Notes under the pieces: generated by a model
Seen by the model: only the letters and a program-made list of their open reading frames with translations
Databases searched by the model: none
What the model was told of the DNA's origin: nothing
Position numbers and translations under genes: made by a program
Source of the DNA: Coriaria nepalensis
Taxonomy: Eukaryota > Streptophyta > Magnoliopsida > Cucurbitales > Coriariaceae
DNA length: 64,000 nucleotides
Direction of reading: 5' to 3'
Assembly (NCBI GenBank): GCA_027186245.1
Contig: CP114485.1
Coordinates: forward strand, 8,956,001 to 9,020,000
Shown here: piece after piece, positions 18,924 through 31,478 of the stretch
How the letters are laid out: each line of letters starts with the position of its first letter
Numbering within the stretch: position 1 is the stretch's first letter

Positions 18924-19130
18924 TTTTTTTTTTTGATCAAAGAGAGAACATACTATTAATAGAGAAAAAATTACAAACTTAATTGAGGAATTCTACTTCT
19001 ATCCATTTGCAAACAAAGTTTAGTAGAAGAAATAGCCGCCTCACTAGTACAGGTAAGAGAAGATAAACTGTCAAGATTAGCCATGGCATCAACTATACTA
19101 TATTACACTCTCTACAGACATTATTAATAA
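18924..19130 (-). mobile_element. Short retroposon inserted in the Copia leader
   Basis: Begins on the plus strand with an 11-base T run, so it has a poly(A) tail on the minus strand. It is flanked by the direct repeat cgatgtagg at 18911-18919 and 19131-19139, which looks like a target-site duplication. About 200 bp, with no coding capacity: a SINE or 5'-truncated LINE. Confidence 0.6.
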
Positions 19131-19264
19131 CGATGTAGGAGTCTTGCAAACAAAGGGTAAATGTGGATTGTCATAAAACAGTATGAGTTTTACTAAATTA
19201 AAAAATTATTTATTTCATTAGATGATATAATTTATAAAGTACTTATATTGTGCATTTTATTTAT

Positions 19265-19990
19265 TTTCATATGAAAGCTGACAAACAATTTGTTATCTTC
19301 AATCCTTGAAGAGAATAAGTTAGTAGGACTAATTGATAATTATTCTTAAATATGAATGCTCCCTTATGGATGGATTCAACCTTCAAAGAAAAAGAGGCTT
19401 GGGCTAAATGGTTAGACCAAGATGACAAAGTACAATGTTTAATGATTGTATCAATGTCAGAAGAGCTTCAGATGATAGATGAAGATATGCATGCCACAAA
19501 TATTATGAAAAAACTTAAATGAGATTTAGGATAATGATGAACGAAATAAAAGGTTTGAAGCTTCAAAAGCATTGTTTCATATGAAAATGACCGAATGCAT
19601 ACATGTTGAATAACATGTGCTCAAAATGATTGGTTACATGGAAATACTAGATTGTCTAGGCTTTGGCATGTAACCAGAATTTTATAATAATATAATTATC
19701 CAATCACTTCCTGATTCATATTCGTTTTTTATTTTAAACTTTCAAATGAACTAGTTGGAATCATCAGTTCATGGCTTGCTTGACATGCTAAGGTCGGCTG
19801 AAACTTTCCTTGTGGGAGTTAAGGCCACAAGTGATAAGGAGTCATCATATGCATGGAAATGACTTGTAGATCTTGAGAAGCTTGGCATTAGGAAGAAGAT
19901 ATAGGTGAAGGAAAGGATGAAAAATGTTTCTATTGGATATTGGAAAAGAAATTATAAGATTTATCTAGCATCTCTTCCAAGAAGCTTGAT
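19265..19990 (+). pseudogene. Copia gag remnant (copy 2)
   Basis: Recognisable pieces in order: a SSILEENKLVG-like start, LDQDDKVQCLMIVSMSEELQ, FEASKALFHMKMTECIHVE, VLKMIGYMEILD and ELLNML-like text near 19760-19790. These match plant Copia gag of the UBN2 type. Frameshifts and stops break it. Confidence 0.8.
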
Positions 19991-20329
19991 GATACTTCAG
20001 GTATATTCATGATTCAAGCTAATGTTTCTTTTAGTATCATTTCTATTTAGGTATTAGATATCGGGTGTGGATCTAATATTGATACTAATATTTAGAACCT
20101 AAGAAGTAGAAGGAGCTTGAAGAAATGAGAAGCGAACCTACGAGCAGACAACAGAGAAAGAGTTTTGGCGTTAGTCATAAGCACTTATGTTTTATCTTTA
20201 CCTACTAGTTTAGACTTGGTTTTGAAAGGCTATTATATGCATAAACACCCGAAATCAATGCTAAACAAATGGACCCAAAATCAAAGCCTAAACATTCATT
20301 AAATTGAATCGGGCCTTAGAGGCCCGAGT

Positions 20330-21020
20330 GGGAATGGCTCAAGATATAGTGTGCCCGGGCTAGATATTGCCTTTACAGTTAATGTTCTAAGTCATTTCAT
20401 GCACTCACCTAAGGAAGAGCAATTTGAAGCAACCTACAAGATTCTCAAGTATTTAGAAGGGAAACTTGGAAAAGGATTATTGTTTGGAAATCACGTTCCA
20501 AACAAAATTGAAGGATTATTATTTGGAAATCATGGTCATCTCAAAAATTATAGATGTTGAATGGCTAGGAAGTGCGATGTGAGATCAACCTTTGCATATC
20601 GTACCTATGTTGGTGGAAAGTTAATGACTCGGAGAAATAAAAAAAATAGATAGTAGTAGCAAGAAGCAATACAAAAGCTGAATTTAGGATTGTTGGTCAT
20701 GAAATTTGTGAACTATGATAAGAAAACTACTTGAAGATCTAAAAGTCTCGAGTCCCATGTCTATGATACTCTACTGTGATAACAAAGTAGCATGATAAAA
20801 CTAAATATGTGGAGAAATTTTTTTTTTTTTTGTCAAAAACATGTGGAGATTGATAGGTACTTTATTAAAGAGAAGTTGGAAGATGGTGTAGTGTGCATGT
20901 CTTACATTCCGATAGAAGAACAAGTAGCACATATATTTATTAAGGAGCTTCGCAAGATTCAATTTGACAAATTATATGTAAGTTGGTTTTACAGGAAATT
21001 TTTGAACCAGCTAGTGTAAA
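20330..21020 (+). pseudogene. Copia RT C-terminus and RNase H remnant
   Basis: Frame pieces LDIAFTVNVLSHFMHSPKEE, EATYKILKYLEGKLGKGLLF, YVGGKLMTRRNKK, KLLEDLKVS, ILYCDNK and KHVEIDRYFIKEKLEDGVVC, then EEQVAHIFIKEL, give the usual order of a Copia RNase H (RPDIA..V..LS.FM, WILRYLKGT, SKKQ..V..SSAEAE, YCDNKSA, KHVEIDRHFIKEKL, EQLADIFTK). The DNA between gag and this piece is too short for protease, integrase and most RT, so the element is internally deleted. Confidence 0.85.
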
Positions 21021-21260
21021 TATAAGAAAGTTCCTAGATTATAGGATCTTTCCTTATTAGATAAATTGGGAATAATCAATTCCTAAAATTATAGGGATTA
21101 CTATTGTATATTATGCTTAGAATAGATTACTTTTCATATATAAAGAGTATAATAACGTTGTTTATGTTTTATACAATTGAGATAAGAATTTTATCTCCAA
21201 TTACCGTTTTTCGAACATAATCTGAATTGACTTCCATTTCATGTTTTTTGCCCAACGACT
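21021..21260 (+). mobile_element. Probable 3' LTR fragment of the Copia element
   Basis: Follows the RNase H remnant directly. Contains catatataaagagtataata (TATA-like) and a run of short repeated words (aattcctaaaattatagg). Its length and ends are not fixed. Confidence 0.45.
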
Positions 21261-21651
21261 ATGTCACGTGTCAACAGAAAAAATGCCATTGAAATTAACT
21301 TCACAATAAAGTAATCGACTCAATTGCTCTCACTACGAAAGTACAATTTACTCGTTCTAGTGGTTTTTTAATAGTGGGATCTATCAAATTCTTAACACTA
21401 TATATTATTTAGTTAATCTACATAATGATTAATGTGTAAGCTTCTATAGTTTTCCAACTCATCTTGTCCATGTCTGAACAGGGCTTCTCCTTCCTAACCA
21501 ACACCCATAAGCCATCCGTACAATCAAAGATACTCAATCCAACCATTTTGAACCCATAAAAATTTGGGAGTACAGAAAAAAGAGACCAAAACAAAACAGC
21601 ACTCTCTTTTCTTTTTTTCTCTCTTTCCCTCGTAATTACAAATCCGAGCTA
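21261..21651. other. NUP96 downstream region
   Basis: No gene seen. The pyrimidine-rich stretch at 21601-21632, just beyond the NUP96 stop, probably lies in its 3' UTR. Confidence 0.4.
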
Positions 21652-24600
21652 TTATGAAGCTATCTCCGATAGAAAGCAAGTAAAACACATGGCCGCATCT
21701 TGAAGATAATTAGAGCGCAGGTCTTCTGGAATAGGGGCATCAAAAACAGAGTCGAAGCAGCTCAATTGAGAATCACGAGTGGGAACCTCGCTAATATCAG
21801 AAAGAAGCATTCTGCTAATCTCTTCACCCATCTTTGAATACACAACTCTGAATCCACGCAAATAAAACAAACATGATCTTTGATTAATAGGTATTTCGCT
21901 TATCAAAGAACATGTTCAATTCAATCAAACAAGCTGTTATTACTAGGGTTTTTCTATATCCCCCCCCCCCCCCCTTTCTTTTAGTATAAGCTTTAATACA
22001 GAGAGATCTTTAGCAGAGGCTTTGTATCTAACCATATTTAGATCATCAAAGAGCCATTTCCATTCTTGAAGAAACCGTGACAAGGTAGTCAAAAAAGTAC
22101 CTTGCAGCAGCTGGTAACCTATCGCCCCAGTCTGCCAAAGAGCCATTTAAATGACCAAGAAATTCTCCATAAGCAGCAACTCTGCTCTCAAGGGAATCCT
22201 GCATAATAGTGCCTCTATTTGTTAGGAATCAAGAATAGAAAGGGCAAAAAAACAAAAAAAAAATTAAATAAATAAATAGAATGCTCTCTAAATTCTTTTG
22301 GAGTCCTGAGGATATTCCACTCTCCTTTGTAGAGATAAACATCAGCATCGGGCAAGCCAACATTAAGTGTAAAATTTGTTGCACAAGTACTATCACATGA
22401 ACGCTAAAAGTACCAAATCTTTCATTTTAGAGTGTTTAGGCTCTAAGCATATGTCCTTTTTCTTGTTAGTGAGAGTCTTAAGAAAGAGTACAGACGCAAT
22501 TGAGAGTGGGATATTTAACATCAAATATAATGTCATAAAAATGTCAAGGAAGATGGCAATGCCTCCATGACTAGGGATTAAGTACAGCTACAAATTTACA
22601 CGACACATTTTTAGAATAATTGCTCCTAACTAATGATTCTAATTATATAGTCTTAAGCATTGAACATGCTACTAAGGATTAATAAAAGATTGATGTCACT
22701 TTAGCCATCCTTTAACTGCATAAAAGACTTGAATCCAAAAATCATTTGGGGAAGGAGTAGCTATAGGAAATGGATCAACTCATTGTACTGGATGGTTGGC
22801 AGAGTATGGACATTAGACAGGTACTTCGCAAATTTGAGATAGACAAATTATCTATTTTGAATTTCGAAAGTCTTTCTAGTTGAATTTTAGCCTTTGGTCC
22901 TTCAATCATGATCACATTTGAAACTAAATAGTAACGTAACTGACAGTTCACATTTGAAAATCCCACAGGTGTTGGAAAGTTTCAGGAAATGGGTGACCCA
23001 TTGTGACTATGGCCATAGTAGAAGGATCCAAGACTTAATACAACATATTCCAGTGTAATTCCTTTTAGTTCACAACAAACAGTAGCCAACAATCGAACCA
23101 TAAAATTGAAATATCTCCTAGTTCAACTCTCTATAACTTCTACAGTACAAGAAGATGCAAAGAATAGGATAACCCAGATTTATCGAATTCATAAAAAGAA
23201 AATGTTAAGACATGCATACCAGTTCACTCATTGTGTTATCACTTTCCTGCAATGAACTCTTCAGTGAATAGAACATAATATAAATCCCAGCCCCCAAGTC
23301 CCACTTTTCTATTTCGGATTTGTGGTCCTCCATCAAAGTGGCTAGCTTCCATATCTCCGAGTGCTCATCTACACAAGTCAATAAAGATAGAGTGGCAATT
23401 GATACAAAAGAAACAAGGTGCACCAACTATTGTCAAAAATTCCAAGTAAAACAATCTGATCATGGCCATGCATTTATGCACAAGAATATGAGCCAAGGGC
23501 ATGGCAAACAACGATATGCAACTTTCTAAAATTTTTAGTCACATAGGTCTACAAAGATCACAAATAACTCCTGAGGGTTACTTATGTCCCAAAGGGAAGG
23601 AGTCCTAAAATCTTTAGAAGGTTCTGAATTTCAATGAGGGAGGAGATGGTCAAAAAAGTCAGTGAACAGGTTATGCATGTGATATGCTTGGGAAATATGG
23701 CACCTAAATGTCATTGAAAAATAATAAGACGAAATTTTACCTGAAAAGAACAGTTTAGGAGCTACCGAAGTTATAAAAATAGTATGAGCTTTTTTCCAGT
23801 TTCTACATTCAATAAAGTGTTCAAGGGCCTTCGGGAGATCTCCATAGTAATGGGAATAGACTGCCTGCCAACCACAGATGAAATAATTCAGCTAAAAGGA
23901 ATAGATGAAACACCAAGGTTTTTGCAAGTCAGTCTCCAAGTGATGCAGAAAAAATTCCAAGAAACAAAAAAAATAAAAGTAATAAACTAAGAAATCAAAT
24001 TTTAATCTTAAATGAAACTCTTAAAGAACTAGACAACTCTTGAGAAAATAGATAATACTAGATAAAAATACTGAAACTAGGAAACTAAATTATCACTAAT
24101 TGTTTTCCTAATGCCGATATGATTCATAATTTCATTACAGATGCCATAATTCTGTAAAATATATAACTCTAAATGTACAAAACTACAATAGTTTTTAAAA
24201 TTGTTTTCGAATTCTTGGATTCTGATTCTCCATTCTCCATTACAAGACTTCCAGTCGGAAGCAATCATAATTTTTGAAGTAACCAAACTTGATTTGGTGT
24301 TCTAAGCAATTGCTGAATTCAAAACTGCCCCCAATAGCTGTTTTTCTTATTGAGACAAAGAAGATACTTGCCCAAAAAAGCGGCACAAACAAGAGGATAT
24401 TTGTAACATCAATATTGACATGAAAGAACCCAAATTAGCCGGTAACTTATATTTTATAGCAAACTCCTAATGAGACCAAACACACATATCTATGGCACAC
24501 GCACATACAAATTCGGACTCACAAACACCTAATCAAAGGATTAGGTAAGCAAGGGAAAAAGGTAAGGATAAGACATACCATAGCCTCATGGAGCCACGCC

Positions 24601-27134
24601 CTTGGAACACCCAAGTTCTGAATAAATTGAATCTGTGACTCTTTAGAACTCCATGATTCACAATATTGGAACAAGATTTCTCTAATGACTTTAGCCTGCA
24701 GATAAGGAAAATCTTCCCGGAAAGGCATATGCAGGACTACATAGACGGCCCAATGGCATTGCCCCAAACATAGAAGCTGCGAAACAAGTCCCATGTCAAG
24801 GACATGAAGATCACTAGAACTGATTGCACCTACAGCTTCCAAAACCCCACGTTGATGCCAGATCATATGGTAATCAAGTGGATCTTGTGTTGATGAAGAG
24901 GCACTAAACATAGTTTTCAAAAATCCAAACTCAATATCTTCACTGGCATGAAGAAGCATGAGAAAATATGATATGTCAAAGCATCCCTTGGTTCCACAGC
25001 TCACAACCTCTTCTAACGGTCCTTGATCAGCATAAACTGGAACAGGGTGTGGAGCTCGGCCACTATTAAGAAGATGCTGATAATTTTGAAAAACAATGGG
25101 TAATGGAGCTTGAGGTGGTAGTCCGTACCACATTAATAAGCCAAAGAACCTCTTCCAGTCAAATTCAATATCATGCAATGCACCATGAATATTCCCAGCA
25201 AGCAACTCATAAATTCGTACCCTTTCCTTCTCAATAAAGCTGAAATCCATCCCATTCATTCTCCAAAGATCGAGCTGTCGCTTGACATCAGATCGGTTCA
25301 CAATGGATCCACCAGCCTGACTTAATAAACAAGCAAGTCTCACATCTCCTCTAGAAGCAGCCAACTCAACAGCTGCATCCAGCTTTCGCCCAGAAAGTAA
25401 TACGAATATGTGATCCAAGTAATTTGACTGCTTCAATGAGCTTATTTCAGCTTGTACTCGAGGGAAAACACTTTCTTGCAACCAACAACTGAACTCCGCT
25501 CTTCGTATAAGAGGAAGTGCATCTTCCTCAACTTGTGAAGAGGCATCATTCACATCCTGCAACATTTCTTCCTCAATGTCATCAATCAAGGTTCGCACTT
25601 GCACAATATCTTTTTCTCTGTCAGAAAAAAGAACTTTTATCAATTCCCAGACCATTATATTGTGTGTCAAACCCAACCGAGCAGAGGACGATAACCCAGA
25701 AACTTCAAGCTGCCTCTCAACTATATCCATGTAGCTCCGACAAATCTTTGAAATCATTAAACGATTAGAGACAACTTTTTGAAGCTTCAATTCAAAGGAC
25801 CCAACTTCCATCACTTTAAATTCATGATTCAGTTCCTTATGGAGATTTAAAGGAGAAACAAAGGCAGAGTCAACAAGTTCCTCTTGAACTTTGTCATTCT
25901 CATCTCTGACCACTTTGTCAATAGCGATCTTCTCTAAATTCACTACAGATGATAAAACCCTATGAGAAGTACTACTGCCTATAAGATTACCAGTGTGAAC
26001 AAGAACTCCATTCGGGCCCCATCCTACTCGAAATGACCTACCCATGAATAATCCTGCATCAACTATGTTGCGAGAATGATTAACTGTTATTGGTGTTTCA
26101 TGCATGAGATCCAGCTTAAATCCTTCTGCTTTCACAGGCTTGAGAGCAATACCCTTATTTTGTTGAGCCATTAGGATGGTTCCCAGAGAATTGCGGTCGA
26201 GACTACCATGGTTGTACTCAATCAGTGCTAAAGGAGTTTTTCTAACTGGCGGACTGGATTTATGGCTCATTCTTTTAGTCGAATCCTCTAGGGGAAGTTT
26301 TACATATTCGTTACCAAAATATGACATTTGATGCTTAGGAACTTCATCTAAGTCCTGCACCTCCCCAGAAAACATCAGCATTTTCATTTCCTTCATCTTC
26401 CTTGGATCAAGCCCTAGATGAGCAGGAAGAGAATGAAACAGCTCTGATCCTACAGGACCCATTTCAGTTTCTTCATCGACATCAGAGTTCTCTTCATGAT
26501 CGATCTCAGTAGAATCTTGAACTGTGTTCACATCTCCCATTAGGATATCTTCTTCTTCATCTTCACTCAGTCCAAACCTGCTGAAATGGTTGACAGAGAA
26601 TTTCCATTCACAACTTGAAGGGTCAAATGATATGAAACAAGCACCTTGTCTCTCAGAACTCTGCCTCAATTTCTTTACTATATTCTCTACCTGCCTCTCT
26701 CCAAAACTGGTTGTTCTTAATTGTAGCACTAAAGTTACTTCGGCAGGCTTGTTAAGGCCTTGCCCAAGGACAGGCTCTACATTCTTGTCTTCATAAACAA
26801 TCACCTCATGCCTACGAAACTTGACAATTTCATTTAAGTCTAACCATCTAACATCAGTCAGTCCAAAATACCTGACAGATCCAAAACCGAACTTTCCTAC
26901 TGTGAAATTTGAAACTCGGCTCGAATAACCAGGATCTACAAGCACCTGGATCGATATCTCGTTTAAGCTGGGAAACACATAATAATCTTGCGATCGCAGC
27001 GTGGGCAAAGAATCTTTGAGCTCTCTCGAACCCTCAAATGATGAAATTTCCTTGTCCAAAGAGATTCTTCTCTTCTTGTACTGAGAAGAAGTAGATGAAG
27101 CTGATATTATGTTTCTTTCAGCATGAAGTTCCAT
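21652..27134 (-). CDS. NUP96: Nucleoporin NUP96 (MOS3/SAR3-like)
   Basis: Scaffold nucleoporin of the Nup107-160 (Y) complex at the nuclear pore; in Arabidopsis the orthologue MOS3/SAR3 affects mRNA export, immunity and auxin signalling. Exons in gene order: 27134-24579, 23864-23741, 23368-23220, 22198-22101, 21847-21652; 3123 nt, 1040 aa, frame kept throughout (the Arabidopsis protein is ~1046 aa from memory). Residues ~50-185 form a Nup98-type autoproteolytic domain (YYVFPSLNEI, FTVGKFGFGSVRYFG, EVIVYED, GLNKPAEVTL) ending in HFSRFGL, with the conserved HFS at 183-185. An acidic stretch follows (~190-225). From ~545 on comes the Nup96 helical domain (EFSCWLQESVFPRVQAEISS, DWKRFFGLLMWYG, the later exon AVYSHYYGDLPKALEHFI). 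Exon 1 alone holds 852 codons. No damage seen. Confidence 0.96.
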
Positions 27135-27420
27135 GGAAGTCCCTGATAATCAAATTAAAGAGTCAACTTTCAACATTAGTAGTTAAATACAGTACCCAAT
27201 AAATCAAATTCACGAGGAGGAGAAGTGACTAGAGAGGAACAAATGTTACAGGAAAGCAGCAACAGAGAATGAGACGACGGCGTTAGAAGAAGCGAGTGGA
27301 GACGGATTTTTAGGGTTTTGGTTGTACACGAAGAAGGTAAGGAGGATTTTCTTCCCGCCCCCCCTCACTCATTCATTCTAGAACTGCGCCCGTTTCTGTT
27401 TCTGTATTTTAGGGGCTTTT
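27135..27420 (-). promoter_or_regulatory. Probable NUP96 5' UTR and promoter
   Basis: Moderately GC-rich DNA just upstream of the NUP96 start, followed further out by AT-rich DNA. No TATA box is evident; transcription start not determinable by eye. Confidence 0.35.
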
Positions 27421-27949
27421 AGTTAAATAGCTTAATACAAATAAGAATTTGTAAAATAGGCCACTTTTGTAAAAAAAAAAATTAAATAACCATCTTTTAT
27501 TATTTATTTAAAAAATAAGTGATTTTGTTCAAATATTTATTATATCTTTATTTTTATTATTTTTTTAGCAAAAATAAATGATATTCTATTAATGTTGATG
27601 GGTGATCATATTAACTCAATTCATTTTTAATAAATTATCGATGCATATTTTAATTATATTTATATATTTTTGAATTTTTAAAATTTTCTTGATAAATTTT
27701 ATTTTATTTTCATATTTTTTGACTGTTTTCTATATATCTTCTACATTTCATATTAAAGTTTTATACATTCTTTTATTTTATTTTCTTTCTACATTTCTGT
27801 AATTTATTTATTGAAATTTAACAATTAAATCATGCCCTAAAATAAATTAGGATATTTATGAGATAGAATAATTGTTATTATAAGCATATTATAATCACAA
27901 CAAGTTTTTCTGGAAGATGATACTTCTCTTTTTCCCGATAATATTATTT

Positions 27950-29560
27950 TGTTAAATAGTCAATCTTGATTTGGAGGTTTAATATTATTTAATTATGAGA
28001 TGATTAAATTAACTATTTAATGTAAAAGGTTTTAAATTAAATGAATTTAATTTAGAAGTAAGTAAAATTATAAATGTGTTTATGAAATCATCTTACTAGC
28101 GTGATTTAGAACATAATCGATCACATACATAAGGTTTGTAATAACTCAATTAAAGTTTCATAAGAGAAAAGAGAAACACAAACCAAAACCATTTTAAGAG
28201 TAAAATAATAATTTGACTTATAATTTGATTATAAAAGCAAAATGGTAATTATTAATTTAATATCATGCAGCTATGTTAGTACAAATAAGTGTGTTATTAA
28301 TTTAATTAAAAATTAATAGGTTACGTAAGAACTTTTATTTAATTATAAAATATCATAAATGTTCGTATTAATAATCGGACATTAAACAATTAATTAGTCG
28401 GATTATTAATTAGATTTTTATAAGCCAAATTAATCGAAGGTTGATTAAATATTTGTGGGTTATACCCTTTAGGGTGGCCGACCATGATATGGGTTTGACC
28501 CAAGTTTATCTCTTAAGAGTTTTAAGATAAAAGGCAATTTAAGATGATAAAAGTTCTTAGGCAACTAAGAAACCTAATGTGATTAGAAACATGTAACCTA
28601 GTTGTGCATATAAATACGGCTTGGCCGAATTCTTGCTTGCTCATTAGCACCCTTGGCCGAAATCCCTAGAGAGAAAATAGAGTATTTTCCCTTTCCTCTT
28701 CTCAAACTTATCATTTCATGAGTTGAAACTTTATGTAGAAACTTAACTGTGTAAAAAAAATTGTATAGACTAAGGTTGGAGGGCGAACACTTAGACGCCT
28801 TCCATCTCATCAAAATAGAGCTAAGTATCAAATTATTCAAGAACAAAGATACCTTTCAACCTAATCTTGATTTTAATATTAATGAGATTTACCGTATTTT
28901 CTGTAAAAGATTTATACGTGATTTAATTGTTATATGATCGATCTTGCTAGAAACTATACATGTTAGGATGTGATTTGAATAAAATTTTAAATATTAGCAT
29001 GGCTAAGTTTCTTAAGAGAAATTTTGGAATTGAGTATATGATACACGGTAATTATATTCCATGAAAAGGTTTGCAAAGACAAATAGTTACATACAAAGAT
29101 ATTAAAATAATATTATGCTTTTCAGTTAATTGTATATGATATGTCATAAGTATAACATTATAGTGAGGCACTAATCCCAAGAGTATTTTATATCAAGTTG
29201 GACTGGGTAAAGTTACTGATCATGATCAGGCTAGAGATCATAAATTTATATTAGCCACTGAGGACCACAAGTTATTGTAATGTCAATTGCACTAACCTCA
29301 GGGTCTAATGCAATAGAAATAAGACATATCATTTGCATAGTGTCTAAAAATGTATAGTCATAATCAGTTAAATGAATTTTATGATTCTATGCAATTGATA
29401 TTTGTTTTATGCATTGTGAGATAACACACTAAATTTTCAGCTCATAGCAACTACTTGTATTGTAGGTAAACATAAAGAGAAGTCTGTAGCCTCAAGATGT
29501 GGAGAATGAAGTGTGATCGACTTCGTCAGAAGTTCATATGGGTCTGACCTATGGAAAGTC
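27950..29560 (+). mobile_element. LTR-like remnant
   Basis: Contains tcgatcacatacataagg near 28117-28134 and gatgattaaattaactattt near 28000, both also in the LTR region at 11.4-11.6 kb. A TATA-like gcatataaatacggcttgg at 28605-28623 is followed by a transcribed-looking stretch with two ttggccgaa copies. The right part (29440-29530) resembles the end of a long plant LTR. No internal domain adjoins it, so it is either a solo LTR or a fragment. Edges uncertain. Confidence 0.45.
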
Positions 29561-31265
29561 ATTGAATCTTATAGAACTTTTATTTTGTTTTCAATGGGGT
29601 TAAGTATATATATATACATAATTACTTATATATATAATTTAACTATGTGTTTATGGATTTTAAATAAGTTTGGATTCAAATAAATTAGATATTTCAAAAG
29701 TTTAAATTAATCCGCATTTTTACCAAAGGCTTTAGAAATAGAGCTAAATTTTGTAACCTTTCTACTAATTATATTACGAAGCCAATAGTTCTTCCATAAG
29801 AGTATTTTATATAAAAGTATTTTTTTAAACAATTATTTAGCTAGTAGGTGGTGGTTACAATTCGGTAAGCATACATAATGTAAGTATCGTTATTCTTCAG
29901 TTTTGATAATAGTTTCCTGCTTTGATCTTCATATTATGTTGTTTAAATAGCTTAACACGTTCTTGGTTGCGTTATAGTTCATATTGGATCAAAAAATTAT
30001 TGAAGTTACTGTTTCTAGTACCAAGTCTATATGAACTAACAATTATCTTACAATGATGTCTTCATTACATTAAAGAACATATTTTATCATAGTATTTGCT
30101 CTACTTTTATACTGAAGCAATGGATCATATTGTATACTTAATATTTTATACGCAACGATTTATCCTTTCATGTCCTTGGCTAGGATGATTTATAAATGAT
30201 ATCAAAATATAGAACCTTAAGTATAAAGTTATATTGTGATCTCGGATTTAAGAATCACTAATACATATAATCATTACTACAATAACTATTGTGATTATCT
30301 AATAGTCATATCCAGTCTACTTAGTCTTCTACTATGCACCTATATTCTTATCCCGATATTCTCTAATTTTAATATCATAAGATCAGCCACTCTTAACTAT
30401 TAAGAATAAATACATGTAATAGTCTAAACAATTTATCATTGTCTTAGCTTGATAATTTTATAATTATGAATTATCAAGATATTTAGGTTTTAAATATTTT
30501 GAATCTCAATTAGTATGATCACTATGTAATTGAAGAGCATAAATGAAAATTTTAGAACTTTATCATGGTTTGTTTATTACACATATAATATTATTTATTT
30601 AATATTATAATAAGCATGATATAAAATAAATATCCTTATTTATGATAAATATATTGAATATATTATATCTATACAGTTTCTATGCCTTATCGAGTCTAAC
30701 TAAATAACCGAATATTTATCTTTTCTAACTTCTCCAATATTAGATTTGCGACTATAAAGAAATTATGTGAGTTAAGAGAAGGAATGTAAAGTAGGAGAGA
30801 GGCTCTTAGAATTTTTCGTGGCTACTATTAGATTTTTAAACCTGAGATGAGAGAAGAGAATGACTGAGTGAGATATTAGGGACCTGTGAATTAAGGTAGG
30901 GAGCTAGAGATGATGCGGGATAATAGAACTTAGAGAAGGAAGTTTTCGTGGTCATGTCTACCGTTAGGGTTTGGATCGGGAATGGATAGAGAAGACACCG
31001 AGAGAGTAGGGTAGAAAAAAATTGAATGTGAACGTAAGATAAAATAAATGGTTAAGATTAATTTTGAATAGATTTATTTAAATATATATATATATATATA
31101 TATATTATTAGCAGGCGGTCCGAATTTTGTGGATAGGCAAAATTAGTAATTTGCAACCTACGGATTGGATATAGCTAAGATTTAATTTCGTCTGACATGT
31201 CATTCAATCTGTCTAAATCAGGGAAGTTTGAGCTGATTTGGATTGGGCCGAAGGTTGATGGGCTT
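29561..31265. other. AT-rich intergenic DNA with a TA microsatellite
   Basis: No gene seen. A (TA)n run lies at about 31082-31107. The last 200 bases before 31265 become more mixed in composition and may begin the calmodulin promoter. Confidence 0.5.
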
Positions 31266-31478
31266 ATTTGCACGGGCTCAAAATATGCACCCTCCCCCCC
31301 CCCTTGTATATGGAGAGAAAAAGATTGAGTGGGTTGAGAAAAAGATTACGTGCGGATGAGAGAGAACCGGATGACCCTTTGGAGCTAGGGCCCACTTTTT
31401 CTCTTGCTTTTCTTTCCCTTTCGACGAAACCCTATTCGTTTTCCAGTCGACTTTCTCTCTTATCAATTGTCGACGATA
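31266..31478 (+). promoter_or_regulatory. Calmodulin proximal promoter and 5' UTR
   Basis: Contains a C run at 31294-31303, the TATA-like tgtatatgg at 31305-31313, and a pyrimidine-rich leader (ttttctcttgcttttctttccc) directly before the start codon, as is common for highly expressed plant genes. The ORFs overlapping it on both strands are not credible genes. Confidence 0.4.

Noticed and set aside
25517..26796. Plus-strand ORFs inside NUP96 exon 1
   Set aside because: Antisense shadows of the long NUP96 coding exon.
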